Assembly: GCA_020433785.1 (NCBI GenBank)
Contig: JAGRCC010000949.1
Coordinates: 1 to 10,243 of the forward strand
From: Anaerolineae bacterium
GTDB taxonomy: Bacteria; Chloroflexota; Anaerolineae; 4572-78; J111
Length of the DNA stretch: 10,243 bases
Direction: 5' to 3'
Position 1 is the first letter of the stretch. Each line of letters opens with the position of its first letter. The notes beneath the pieces are model-generated. The model did no database searches, was not told where the DNA came from, and worked only from the letters and a program-made list of their open reading frames with translations. Both the position numbers and the translations under genes were made by a program. Below, piece after piece: positions 1-7,315 of the stretch.

Positions 1-1275
1 GTGGCCGGCTCGATGTTGCGGCTTTAACGCAAACCCTCAACCATCTTCTGCAACGACACGAGATACTCCGCACCACCATTCAAGAAGTCGAGGGTCACCC
101 CCATCAGATTATTCAGGATGACGTCACCTTGCCACTGCCGGTGATTGATTTACAGCACCTATCCCCGGACGAGCAAACGGCTGAACTCCATCGCTTACCG
201 GCGTCGCTCGGCACCCATCCGTTCGATTTGAGCCAAGATGTGATGCTGCGCGCGAATTTGCTCCGGTTAAAGCCTGATGAATTTATCTTGTTTTTGACCG
301 TTCATCACATTGCGCTAGATGGCTGGTCGTTAGGTATTTTAACGCGAGAGGCGCTCACGCTGTATCCATTTATCGCCCAGCAACGATCTAAGGGGGTCTC
401 ATCAGCTAATAGCCTCACCCAAGCAAATCCGTTACCCACCCTACCCCTTCAGTATGCCGATTTCGCCCATTGGCAGCGATCCTGGTTGGAGGCCGATGTC
501 GTGCACAGACAACTGCCTTTCTGGCAAGATTTGTTGGCGGGCAGTCCGGACAGCTTAGATTTACCAACCGATCATCCTCGACCCCCCATCCAAACCGATC
601 GCGGCGCCCATCTAATTTTTACGCTGCCGGCCAAACTGAGCCAGGCGATATTGGCCCTGGGCCAGCAGGCCGGCGCCACCCCCTTCATGACCTTACTGAC
701 CGCGTTTAAGATTTTACTCTATCGTTATAGTGGTCAAACGGATATCGTGGTGGGATCGGCTATCGCCAATCGTACCCGCTACGAAATCGAGGCAATGGTC
801 GGCTTCTTTGTAAACACGCTGGCGCTGCGCACCGATTTATCGGGTAATCCAACCTTTATTGATCTCTTAAATCAAGTCCGGCAGATGACTCAAAATGCCT
901 ACGAGCATCAGGATGTGCCTTTTGAGATGCTGGTCGAGACGTTGCAAATCAAGCGCAGTCTCAGTCACACACCGCTATTTCAAGTGATGTTCGATTTTCA
1001 GAACGCGCCGCGACCGCCCTTGGAAATCTCAGGGTTGACTCTAACCGACTTGGATCTCAATATCCCCATCGCCATGTTTGATATGACGTTAATGATGTGG
1101 GAGGATGAGGGCCGCTTGGTTGGCGATTGGGAGTACAACACCGATCTATTTGAAGCGGCAACCATCGAACGTATGGCTGATCATTTTCAGACAATGCTAA
1201 CGAATATTGTCGCCAATCCAATGCAGTCTATCGCTCGAATTCCGCTGTTAACAGAACCTGAACACCGTCAGCTTC
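1..1275 (+). other. Condensation domain C1 (N-terminus outside window), LCL type
   Basis: Forms the peptide bond between the upstream donor and the Thr loaded on module 1. The visible part begins just before the RHEILRTT segment, so roughly the first 40-50 residues of the domain lie outside. The catalytic motif HHIALDGWS is at 303-329. GFFVNTLALR starts at 801, followed by HQDVPFEMLVE and SHTPLFQVMF. This set is the usual signature of LCL domains, which accept an L-configured donor. Presence of a C domain here means at least one more module or a starter unit must exist upstream. An acyl-starter role is not excluded because the N-terminal motif cannot be seen. Confidence 0.88.
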
Positions 1276-4200
1276 TGGTTGGATGGAATGATACTCGCAT
1301 AGATTACGCCGCCAATCCGTGTCTGCACCAACTATTTGAACGTCAGGCAGCGCAAACGCCTGATGCCGTCGCCGTTGTCTATGAAGATCAACAATTGACC
1401 TATCAAACGCTCAATCAACGGGCCAATCAACTGGCGCACTACCTTCAATCGCTCGGCGTTGGGCCTGACACTATTGTCGGCCTCTGTTTGGAACCTTCCC
1501 CGGACATGGTTGTTGCGGTTCTCGGCATTCTCAAGGCGGGAGGGGCCTATCTTCCGCTCGATCCCGCCTATCCTCAAGCACGGATCGCTTTTATGCTGGC
1601 CGATGCTCAGGCATCGCTACTTATTCATCAGGCCTCAATGGACAATGACCCCCAACCGGCGTTTGATAATGGGCCGCTAACGACCCTTGATTTAAATCGA
1701 TTATCGCAGCGGCTAAGCCGGGAGGCCACCCATAATCCCATTAACCGGACAACGTCTGATCATCTGGCTTATATTATTTATACGTCCGGCTCAACCGGAC
1801 AACCCAAAGGGGTCATGATTCCCCATGCCAATGTCACGCGTCTTTTTACGGCGACCCAACAGTGGTTCCACTTTGGCCCTACCGATGTATGGACTCTTTT
1901 CCATTCTATTGCCTTCGACTTCTCGGTTTGGGAACTGTGGGGCGCTTTGCTGCATGGCGGACGGGTGGTGCTGGTTCCCTCCTCAGTGCGGCGCGCCCCC
2001 GAAGCCTTTTACGGCTTACTTTGTCAGCAACAGGTCACCGTTCTCAACCAGACCCCCTCCGCTTTCCGCCAGCTTATTTGGGCCGAAGATAAAGTGGGGC
2101 CAGCTTCCGATTTGAATCTTCGGCTGATCATCTTTGGCGGTGAGGCGCTGGACATGGCCGGCCTGAAACCCTGGTTCGACCGTCACGGCGATCAATCGCC
2201 CCAGTTGGTCAATATGTACGGCATCACCGAGACGACCGTTCACGCTACCTACCGTCCTTTGACCCGGGCCGACATCACTCAAGGCAGCGTCATTGGCCGA
2301 CCGATTCCGGATTTGCAGATTTACATTTTAGATAACCAGCTTCAGCCGGTCCCTATCGGCGTTCCCGGTGAAATGGTTGTCGGTGGCGCCGGGCTGGCGC
2401 GAGGATACTTAGGCCAGCCGGAGCTAACGGCAGAGCGATTTATCCCTAATCCCTTCATAAGCAATGATGAATCAACGGCGAGCAATAACCGTGATGCATC
2501 GCTATTCATCCCTTCGACTCCGCTCAGGACAGGCCTTCATCCTTCATCCTTCATCCTTTACAAGACCGGTGATCTGGCGCGTTATCTCGCCAATGGAGAC
2601 ATCGAATATCTCGGACGGAATGATCAACAAGTTAAAATACGGGGCTTCCGCATTGAGTTAGGTGAAATCGAGCAAACATTGACCCAACATCCGGCCGTGC
2701 AAGCGGCAGTGGTATTAGATCGAGAAGATGAAGCCGGCCACAAATATCTCGTAGCCTATCTTGTTTCCCAACCCGGCAGGGACTTAGCCATCCCTGAAAT
2801 CCGCCACCTGGCCCAACAAAAACTGCCCGCTTATATGGTTCCAGCCGCTTTTGTCCCAGTAACCACAATCCCCTTAACCGCCAACGGCAAAATAGACCGA
2901 CGGGCGTTACCGGCTCCGGACCACGCCCGCGGCCATGTCTCGACGACTTATGTAGTCCCCCGTACTCCAACAGAGGAACTCCTGGCCGAGGTGTGGGCTC
3001 AAGTGCTAAACTTGGATCGGGTGGGTATCTATGACAACTTTTTTGAATTGGGAGGCGACTCGATGTTGAGTATCCAGGTCGTGGCTAAGGCCAAGGCCGG
3101 GAACTTGCCTTTGTCCGTCCAGCACCTGTTTCAACATCAAACCATTTATGCGTTGGCCCGGTCAGTAGGTGAGGCGTCTATGCCAACGCCACAGACCGAG
3201 CCATTTAGTTTGATTACCCCGGAGGGTTACGGGCAATTACCGGATAACCTTGAGGATGCCTATCCGTTGACCACCTTACAGGCCGGCATGATCTTTCACA
3301 GCCAATACATGCCTGAACGCGCCATCTATCACGACATCTTCAGCCATCATCTACAAGCGCCGTTCAATCTAGCCGCCTTTCAAACGGCGTTACAGGAAAT
3401 GGTGATCCGTCACCCTATCCTGCGCACAAGTTTTGCCCTAACCGGGTTTAGCCAGGCGTTGCAACTGGTCCATCAGCAGGCTGAAATCCCCCTGATCGTC
3501 ACCGATATTCAATCTATGTCTGCCGCAGAACAAGACGCGGCCATAAACGCCTGGATGATCGCCGAAAAGGAAAACGCGTTTACGTGGCAGCAACCGCCGC
3601 TCATCAGATTTCAGATTCATCGCCGGAGTGAAACTACCTTCAACTTAAGTTTTTGTTGCCATCACGCCATTCTCGATGGGTGGAGCGTCGCTTCATTATT
3701 AACGGAACTAACGAACCGATATGTGGCCCTATTGAGTCAGGAAAGGTTATCATCGACACCGCCGGCCATTGCCTTCCGTGATTTTGTGGCTTTAGAGCAA
3801 CAAGCGCTGGCCTCAACCGAAACGCAGCAATACTGGCAACAGCAACTGGCCGAGTTGATGGTTTTACAAGTGCCGCGTTGGCCGCTGGGCAACCAGACCA
3901 CACGCGGGCCACAACCGCTCCCCGTGCCCATTTCGACGGAGGTGAGCGCCGGATTGACGAATTTGGCTCGACAAATCGGCGTGCCTTTGAAAAGCGTGTT
4001 GTTGGCTGCGCATCTTCACGTCTTAAGCGTGCTGGGCAACCAAACCGATGTCGTCACAGGCTTGGTGACCAACGGCAGACCGGAAGAGCAAGGCGGCGAA
4101 GCGCTATTAGGCTTATTCCTCAATACCGTTCCCTTCCGTCTGTCGTTGCTTGGCGGGACATGGCTAGAGTTGGTGCAGGCTGTGTTCGAGGCGGAGCGGG

Positions 4201-7200
4201 AGATGTTACCGTACCGGCATTACCCGTATGCTGAAATGCAGCGACAAGGGGGTGGTCAGCCCTTGTTTGACGTTGTCTTTAACTATATTCACTTTCATGT
4301 GATCCGGGATATTATCGAGCAGAAAGCTATCGAACCTTTGGGCAGTGAGTCTTTTACCCAAAACAACTTTGGCTTAACCGCCGACTTTAGCAGGGATGTG
4401 GTGTCGGAACAAATACAGTTTAGCCTCGAATACGATGAACGTTTATTCTGTGCCGAACAGGTGAACGTGATTGGGACTTACTATGTCAGAACCCTGACTG
4501 AAATGGTTAGCCATCCCGCCCAGCCGTATCCGTTGTTTTCGCCTTTGTCAGAAGCGGAGCAACAGCAGATTGTGATCGAATGGAATGATACGGCCACCGA
4601 CTATCCGCTCGATAACGGTTTCCATCACCTATTCGAGGCGCAGGCGGAGCGTACCCCCCACGCCGTGGCCGTGGTATATCAAACGCAGCAACTCACCTAT
4701 CGCCAACTCAACCGGCAGGCGAACCAATTGGCTCACCACCTGCAAGCGCTGGGGATTGGTCCCGAGACACCGGTCGGTCTTTGGGTTGAACGCTCCCCGG
4801 AGATGCTGGTTGGGCTATTGGGCATCCTTAAAGCGGGTGGGGCTTATGTTCCGCTCGACCCAAGTTATCCACCAGAACGCCTGGCGTTTATGGCCTCAGA
4901 TGCTCGATTGTCATTTATAGTGAGCCGGTCGTCGGTCGTCAGCCGTCAGCCGCTCGTCACTCAGCTTTGGCAGCAGAACCCCCATAATGGACAACAAACC
5001 CTTATTGATGTAGATGCTCTCTCCACTCAGCTTAGCCAGCAACCACCTCATAATCCCACCAGTCAGACAACGCCGGACAATCTGGCCTACGTTTTATATA
5101 CATCCGGGTCCACCGGTCGGCCCAAAGGCACACTGATTGATCATCGAGGGCTAACCAATTATCTCAATTGGTGTTTGCAGGCTTATCATCCTGAGCAAGG
5201 CTCCGGAGCGCCGGTCAATACCGCCCTTGGGTTTGACGCCACTATCACCAGCTTACTATCACCCCTTTTGGTAGGAAAGAAAGTCGTTTTGTTACCCGAA
5301 ACCGGCGAGATTGAAGCCCTGGACTCGGCCCTTCAGGCCGATAGTGACTTTTCGTTAGTCAAAATCACCCCGGCTCACTTGCAGTTACTCAATCATTTAG
5401 GACACCATAGACACGGCGCTCACACGTTCGTTGTGGGAGGGGAAGCTTTGTTGGGCCAGCAGGTGTTGACCTGGCGTCAGCAGAATGGCGGTATCCGGTT
5501 GGTGAATGAGTATGGGCCAACCGAGACCGTGGTCGGCTGTTGTGTTTATGATGTCCCGCCGGATTTTACGGGCGACAGCCCCATCCCCATTGGTCGGCCC
5601 ATCGCCAATATGCAAATTTACATCCTGGATCATCAGTTACGACCGGTACCGGTTGGCGTGGTCGGCCAGTTGTACATTGGCGGCGTGCAGGTGGCCCGAG
5701 GTTATCTCAACCAACCGGCCTTGACCGCTGAAAAATTCATCCCCGATCCCTTCGCGTCCTTCAGAACGGAAAGGCCGGGTACACGGTTATATAAAACAGG
5801 AGATCTGGCGCGTTACCTGCCGGATGGCAATATCGAATTTGTGGGTCGGCTCGATCATCAGGTTAAATTACGAGGCTTCCGCATCGAATTAGGTGAAATC
5901 GAGGCGGTTCTCAGCCGGCATCCGGCTGTGCAGGCCAATGTTGTCATTGTGCGTGAAGATAAACCGGGGGAGAAGCAGCTGGCGGCTTACATTGTACCCC
6001 GTCGCCACGATTCACCCCGCAGCGCCACGGTTGATGATCAATCATCGATAATGGACACCGGAGCCCTGCTAACTGACCTACAGCAGCATCTCAAACAGCA
6101 ATTACCCGATCACATGATACCGACAGCCTGGGTGGTACTGGATGCCTTACCCCTAACGCCTAATGGGAAAGTCAATCGACCGGCATTGCCTGCGCCAACA
6201 CCGGCTTCCCGGCCAAATTATGTTCCGCCGCGTAATGCGGTCGAACGGCGCTTAGTGCATCTCTGGCAGCAGGTACTCAATCTGCCCCTTATCAGCGTCC
6301 AAGATAATTTCTTTGATTTGGGCGGCCATTCCCTGGTGGCGATCCGGTTGATGGCCGCCGTTCAACAGCAATTCAACCGGCAGCTACCGTTGGTTACATT
6401 GTTTCAAAATCCAACCATTGCGGCTTTAGCTGTCCGGCTGGGCCAACAGTCGGTTACCGAGTCGTGGTCGTCCCTGGTAGCCATCCAACCGCGCGGTTCG
6501 AAACCACCCTTTTTCTGTGTTCCCGGCGCGGTGGGCGATCCGCTCAATCTTTATCTGTTGGCCCACTACCTGGGTTCAGATCAACCCTTCTACGGCCTGC
6601 AAGCGATCGGGCTGGATGGGATCACGCCGCCCTATACTACCATTGAAGCTATGGCCACCCATTATCTTGAGGCGATCAGGCAGGTTCAACCGGTAGGGCC
6701 CTATTATCTGGGAGGACAGTCAGCCGGCGGCAAGATCGCTTTTGAAATGGCCCAGCAGCTTTTGCGACAGGGGGAAGCGGTAGCGTTATTGGCCATCCTG
6801 GACACAACTCCCTTTGCCGAAGGTGAGGCCGAGAGCGCGTCTTGGACGGAAATACAGTGGCTGACCCGATTTATTGATTTTGTGGAGATGTTGACCGACC
6901 AGTCCCTGGGTATAACTCCGGAGCTATTAGAACCGCTTAACTCAGATGAGCAGACAGCTTATCTCAAACAGCGTTTGGAACAGATCAACGCTTTACCGGT
7001 CGAGACGGATATAAACCAATTACGAGGCTGGATACAGGTCTATAAGGTCACCTCCCAGGCTGTATCGCGCTATGTTTCACGCCAGGCGATTCCCATGCCG
7101 GTGACACTGTTCTGCCCTGCGGCTGAACCCGCCACCGAACACGAAGCCAAAGTAAACGCCTGGTCTGAGATTGGTCCCGTAGATTTTCAGACGGCGCCGG

Positions 7201-7289
7201 GGTCACATATTTCAATGATGGCCGAACCTCACGTTCGGATTCTGGCCGAAAAATTGACCGGCTGCTTAAAAAGATCACATCGTCAGTAA
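1..7289 (+). CDS. Nonribosomal peptide synthetase, terminal two modules, (C)-A-T-C-A-T-TE, 5' partial
   Basis: Modular NRPS that would extend a carrier-bound peptide by two residues and release it. The frame is open from base 3 with no stop to the TAA at 7287-7289, about 2428 visible residues. Residues before the first in-frame TTG (129) already read as condensation domain (RHEILRTT), so the true start is upstream and TTG 129 is not the start. Domain order: LCL-type C (to about 1275; HHIALDG at 303-323), A1 (about 1320-2918), T1 (about 2964-3170; carrier Ser 3060-3062), C2 (about 3255-4550; HHAILDG at 3660-3680), A2 (about 4617-6197), T2 (about 6234-6440; carrier Ser 6330-6332), TE (about 6471-7270). 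All core motifs are present and both C domains keep the catalytic second His, so the protein should be active. Predicted additions are Thr then Asn-like. No epimerase or methyltransferase domain is inserted. Probably cotranscribed with the radical SAM gene 26 bases downstream. Confidence 0.97.
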   Translation, partial: GRLDVAALTQTLNHLLQRHEILRTTIQEVEGHPHQIIQDDVTLPLPVIDLQHLSPDEQTAELHRLPASLGTHPFDLSQDVMLRANLLRLKPDEFILFLTVHHIALDGWSLGILTREALTLYPFIAQQRSKGVSSANSLTQANPLPTLPLQYADFAHWQRSWLEADVVHRQLPFWQDLLAGSPDSLDLPTDHPRPPIQTDRGAHLIFTLPAKLSQAILALGQQAGATPFMTLLTAFKILLYRYSGQTDIVVGSAIANRTRYEIEAMVGFFVNTLALRTDLSGNPTFIDLLNQVRQMTQNAYEHQDVPFEMLVETLQIKRSLSHTPLFQVMFDFQNAPRPPLEISGLTLTDLDLNIPIAMFDMTLMMWEDEGRLVGDWEYNTDLFEAATIERMADHFQTMLTNIVANPMQSIARIPLLTEPEHRQLLVGWNDTRIDYAANPCLHQLFERQAAQTPDAVAVVYEDQQLTYQTLNQRANQLAHYLQSLGVGPDTIVGLCLEPSPDMVVAVLGILKAGGAYLPLDPAYPQARIAFMLADAQASLLIHQASMDNDPQPAFDNGPLTTLDLNRLSQRLSREATHNPINRTTSDHLAYIIYTSGSTGQPKGVMIPHANVTRLFTATQQWFHFGPTDVWTLFHSIAFDFSVWELWGALLHGGRVVLVPSSVRRAPEAFYGLLCQQQVTVLNQTPSAFRQLIWAEDKVGPASDLNLRLIIFGGEALDMAGLKPWFDRHGDQSPQLVNMYGITETTVHATYRPLTRADITQGSVIGRPIPDLQIYILDNQLQPVPIGVPGEMVVGGAGLARGYLGQPELTAERFIPNPFISNDESTASNNRDASLFIPSTPLRTGLHPSSFILYKTGDLARYLANGDIEYLGRNDQQVKIRGFRIELGEIEQTLTQHPAVQAAVVLDREDEAGHKYLVAYLVSQPGRDLAIPEIRHLAQQKLPAYMVPAAFVPVTTIPLTANGKIDRRALPAPDHARGHVSTTYVVPRTPTEELLAEVWAQVLNLDRVGIYDNFFELGGDSMLSIQVVAKAKAGNLPLSVQHLFQHQTIYALARSVGEASMPTPQTEPFSLITPEGYGQLPDNLEDAYPLTTLQAGMIFHSQYMPERAIYHDIFSHHLQAPFNLAAFQTALQEMVIRHPILRTSFALTGFSQALQLVHQQAEIPLIVTDIQSMSAAEQDAAINAWMIAEKENAFTWQQPPLIRFQIHRRSETTFNLSFCCHHAILDGWSVASLLTELTNRYVALLSQERLSSTPPAIAFRDFVALEQQALASTETQQYWQQQLAELMVLQVPRWPLGNQTTRGPQPLPVPISTEVSAGLTNLARQIGVPLKSVLLAAHLHVLSVLGNQTDVVTGLVTNGRPEEQGGEALLGLFLNTVPFRLSLLGGTWLELVQAVFEAEREMLPYRHYPYAEMQRQGGGQPLFDVVFNYIHFHVIRDIIEQKAIEPLGSESFTQNNFGLTADFSRDVVSEQIQFSLEYDERLFCAEQVNVIGTYYVRTLTEMVSHPAQPYPLFSPLSEAEQQQIVIEWNDTATDYPLDNGFHHLFEAQAERTPHAVAVVYQTQQLTYRQLNRQANQLAHHLQALGIGPETPVGLWVERSPEMLVGLLGILKAGGAYVPLDPSYPPERLAFMASDARLSFIVSRSSVVSRQPLVTQLWQQNPHNGQQTLIDVDALSTQLSQQPPHNPTSQTTPDNLAYVLYTSGSTGRPKGTLIDHRGLTNYLNWCLQAYHPEQGSGAPVNTALGFDATITSLLSPLLVGKKVVLLPETGEIEALDSALQADSDFSLVKITPAHLQLLNHLGHHRHGAHTFVVGGEALLGQQVLTWRQQNGGIRLVNEYGPTETVVGCCVYDVPPDFTGDSPIPIGRPIANMQIYILDHQLRPVPVGVVGQLYIGGVQVARGYLNQPALTAEKFIPDPFASFRTERPGTRLYKTGDLARYLPDGNIEFVGRLDHQVKLRGFRIELGEIEAVLSRHPAVQANVVIVREDKPGEKQLAAYIVPRRHDSPRSATVDDQSSIMDTGALLTDLQQHLKQQLPDHMIPTAWVVLDALPLTPNGKVNRPALPAPTPASRPNYVPPRNAVERRLVHLWQQVLNLPLISVQDNFFDLGGHSLVAIRLMAAVQQQFNRQLPLVTLFQNPTIAALAVRLGQQSVTESWSSLVAIQPRGSKPPFFCVPGAVGDPLNLYLLAHYLGSDQPFYGLQAIGLDGITPPYTTIEAMATHYLEAIRQVQPVGPYYLGGQSAGGKIAFEMAQQLLRQGEAVALLAILDTTPFAEGEAESASWTEIQWLTRFIDFVEMLTDQSLGITPELLEPLNSDEQTAYLKQRLEQINALPVETDINQLRGWIQVYKVTSQAVSRYVSRQAIPMPVTLFCPAAEPATEHEAKVNAWSEIGPVDFQTAPGSHISMMAEPHVRILAEKLTGCLKRSHRQ
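1320..2918 (+). other. Adenylation domain A1, predicted L-threonine
   Basis: Activates an amino acid as the aminoacyl-AMP and loads it on T1. Core motifs are all seen: LKAGGAYLPLDP, YTSGSTGQPKGV (from 1779), FDFSVWE (from 1914), MYGITETT (from 2214), YKTGDLARY, RGFRIELGEIE and NGKIDRRALP (from 2883). Aligning by eye to GrsA-Phe gives pocket residues D(1917) F(1920) W(1929) N(2046) I(2130) G(2136) M(2214) V(2238) H(2241) K(2889), that is DFWNIGMVHK, identical to the established threonine code. The loop between the A6 and A7 motifs carries about 22 extra residues compared with A2 and is made of repeat DNA (listed separately). It lies at the surface-exposed approach to the A-domain hinge, so it may be tolerated. 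Confidence 0.9.
2455..2560 (+). repeat. In-frame repeat insertion inside A1 (interspersed motif plus CCTTCAT heptads)
   Basis: Between the PF after the A6 motif and LYKTGD of the A7 motif, A1 has 33 residues where A2 has 11. The DNA holds a 7-base inverted repeat (gatgaat 2466-2472, attcatc 2504-2510), then ccttcgactccgctcagg (from 2511), a sequence type I know as a dispersed intergenic repeat in several bacterial groups. Three perfect tandem copies of ccttcat follow at 2534-2554, with a partial fourth. The length difference is 66 bases, a multiple of three, so the frame survives. The edges are approximate. The repeat structure is seen directly; its origin as an inserted element is inference. 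Confidence 0.7.
2964..3170 (+). other. Peptidyl carrier domain T1
   Basis: Carries the Thr-extended chain on 4'-phosphopantetheine. The motif is DNFFELGGDS, with the attachment Ser at 3060-3062. The GGDS form is most often found on carriers that face an epimerase or a D-type condensation domain, whereas GGHS is usual before LCL or TE domains. Here it sits directly before C2, with no E domain between. Confidence 0.93.
3255..4550 (+). other. Condensation domain C2, non-LCL style
   Basis: Joins the Thr-bearing chain on T1 to the residue loaded on T2. The N-terminal motif YPLTTLQAGMIFHS (from 3261) differs from the LCL form (roughly S.aQ.RLWFL) and resembles that of DCL, dual E/C or modified-residue condensation domains. 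The catalytic motif HHAILDGWS is intact at 3660-3686. Later segments are GLFLNTVPFR (near 4110) and QPLFDVVFNYIHFHV (near 4257), unlike the corresponding parts of C1. The domain subtype is inference from motifs. A phylogenetic placement would decide it. Confidence 0.85.
4617..6197 (+). other. Adenylation domain A2, Asn-like code
   Basis: Activates the last residue of the peptide. Motifs seen: LKAGGAYVPLDP, YTSGSTGRPKGT, FDATIT (from 5232), EYGPTETV (from 5508), YKTGDLARY, RGFRIELGEIE and NGKVNRPALP (from 6162). Pocket residues by alignment to GrsA are D(5235) A(5238) T(5247) K(5361) V(5430) G(5436) E(5508) V(5532) G(5535) K(6168): DATKVGEVGK. The Thr239, Lys278 and Gly331 pattern is shared with Asp and Asn domains, and Glu322 favours Asn (DLTKxGEVGK) over Asp (His322). 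Ala for Leu at position 236 is the departure and could enlarge the pocket, for example for a beta-substituted Asn. Two loops are longer than in A1: before the A3 motif (heptad repeat) and between the A8 and A9 motifs. Confidence 0.87.
4926..4953 (+). repeat. Short heptad tandem repeat in A2 coding sequence
   Basis: Two perfect copies of cggtcgt (4926-4932, 4933-4939) are followed by two related heptads, cagccgt and cagccgc (4940-4953). They encode part of a SRSSVVSRQPL stretch in the variable loop between the A2 and A3 motifs, a position where A1 is shorter. Period 7 is not a multiple of 3, so single-unit gain or loss would shift the frame. Confidence 0.6.
6234..6440 (+). other. Peptidyl carrier domain T2
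   Basis: Last carrier of the line. The motif is DNFFDLGGHSL, with the phosphopantetheine Ser at 6330-6332. The GGHS form is the usual one before a thioesterase. It presents the finished chain to the TE domain that follows after a short linker. Confidence 0.94.
6471..7270 (+). other. C-terminal type I thioesterase domain
   Basis: Releases the peptide by hydrolysis or macrocyclisation. It is an alpha/beta hydrolase fold: the first strand FFCVPGAVGDP starts at 6510. The nucleophile Ser is in GGQSAGG (Ser at 6720-6722). The probable catalytic Asp is at 6801-6803 in LDTTPF, exactly 27 residues after the Ser, as in the surfactin TE. The catalytic His is at 7206-7208 in GSHISMM. The nucleophile elbow reads GQSAG instead of the more familiar GWSxG or GHSFG, which is tolerated in this family. 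The stretch between Asp and His (about 135 residues) holds the lid region. Motifs alone do not tell hydrolysis from cyclisation. An upstream Thr hydroxyl would be a possible lactone nucleophile. Confidence 0.92.
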
Positions 7290-7304
7290 TTTAATATGCA
7301 TCTT

Positions 7305-7310
7305 AGGAGG
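7305..7310 (+). promoter_or_regulatory. Strong Shine-Dalgarno site for the radical SAM gene
   Basis: AGGAGG ends 5 bases before the ATG at 7316. It lies in the 26-base gap after the NRPS stop, with no visible promoter or terminator there, so translation of the radical SAM gene is probably initiated independently on a shared transcript. Confidence 0.85.
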
Positions 7311-7315
7311 GCAAA

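Noticed and set aside
129..131. TTG at 129 as the start of the NRPS gene
   Set aside because: The same frame is open back to base 3 and encodes a recognisable condensation-domain segment (RHEILRTT). The gene continues upstream of the window.
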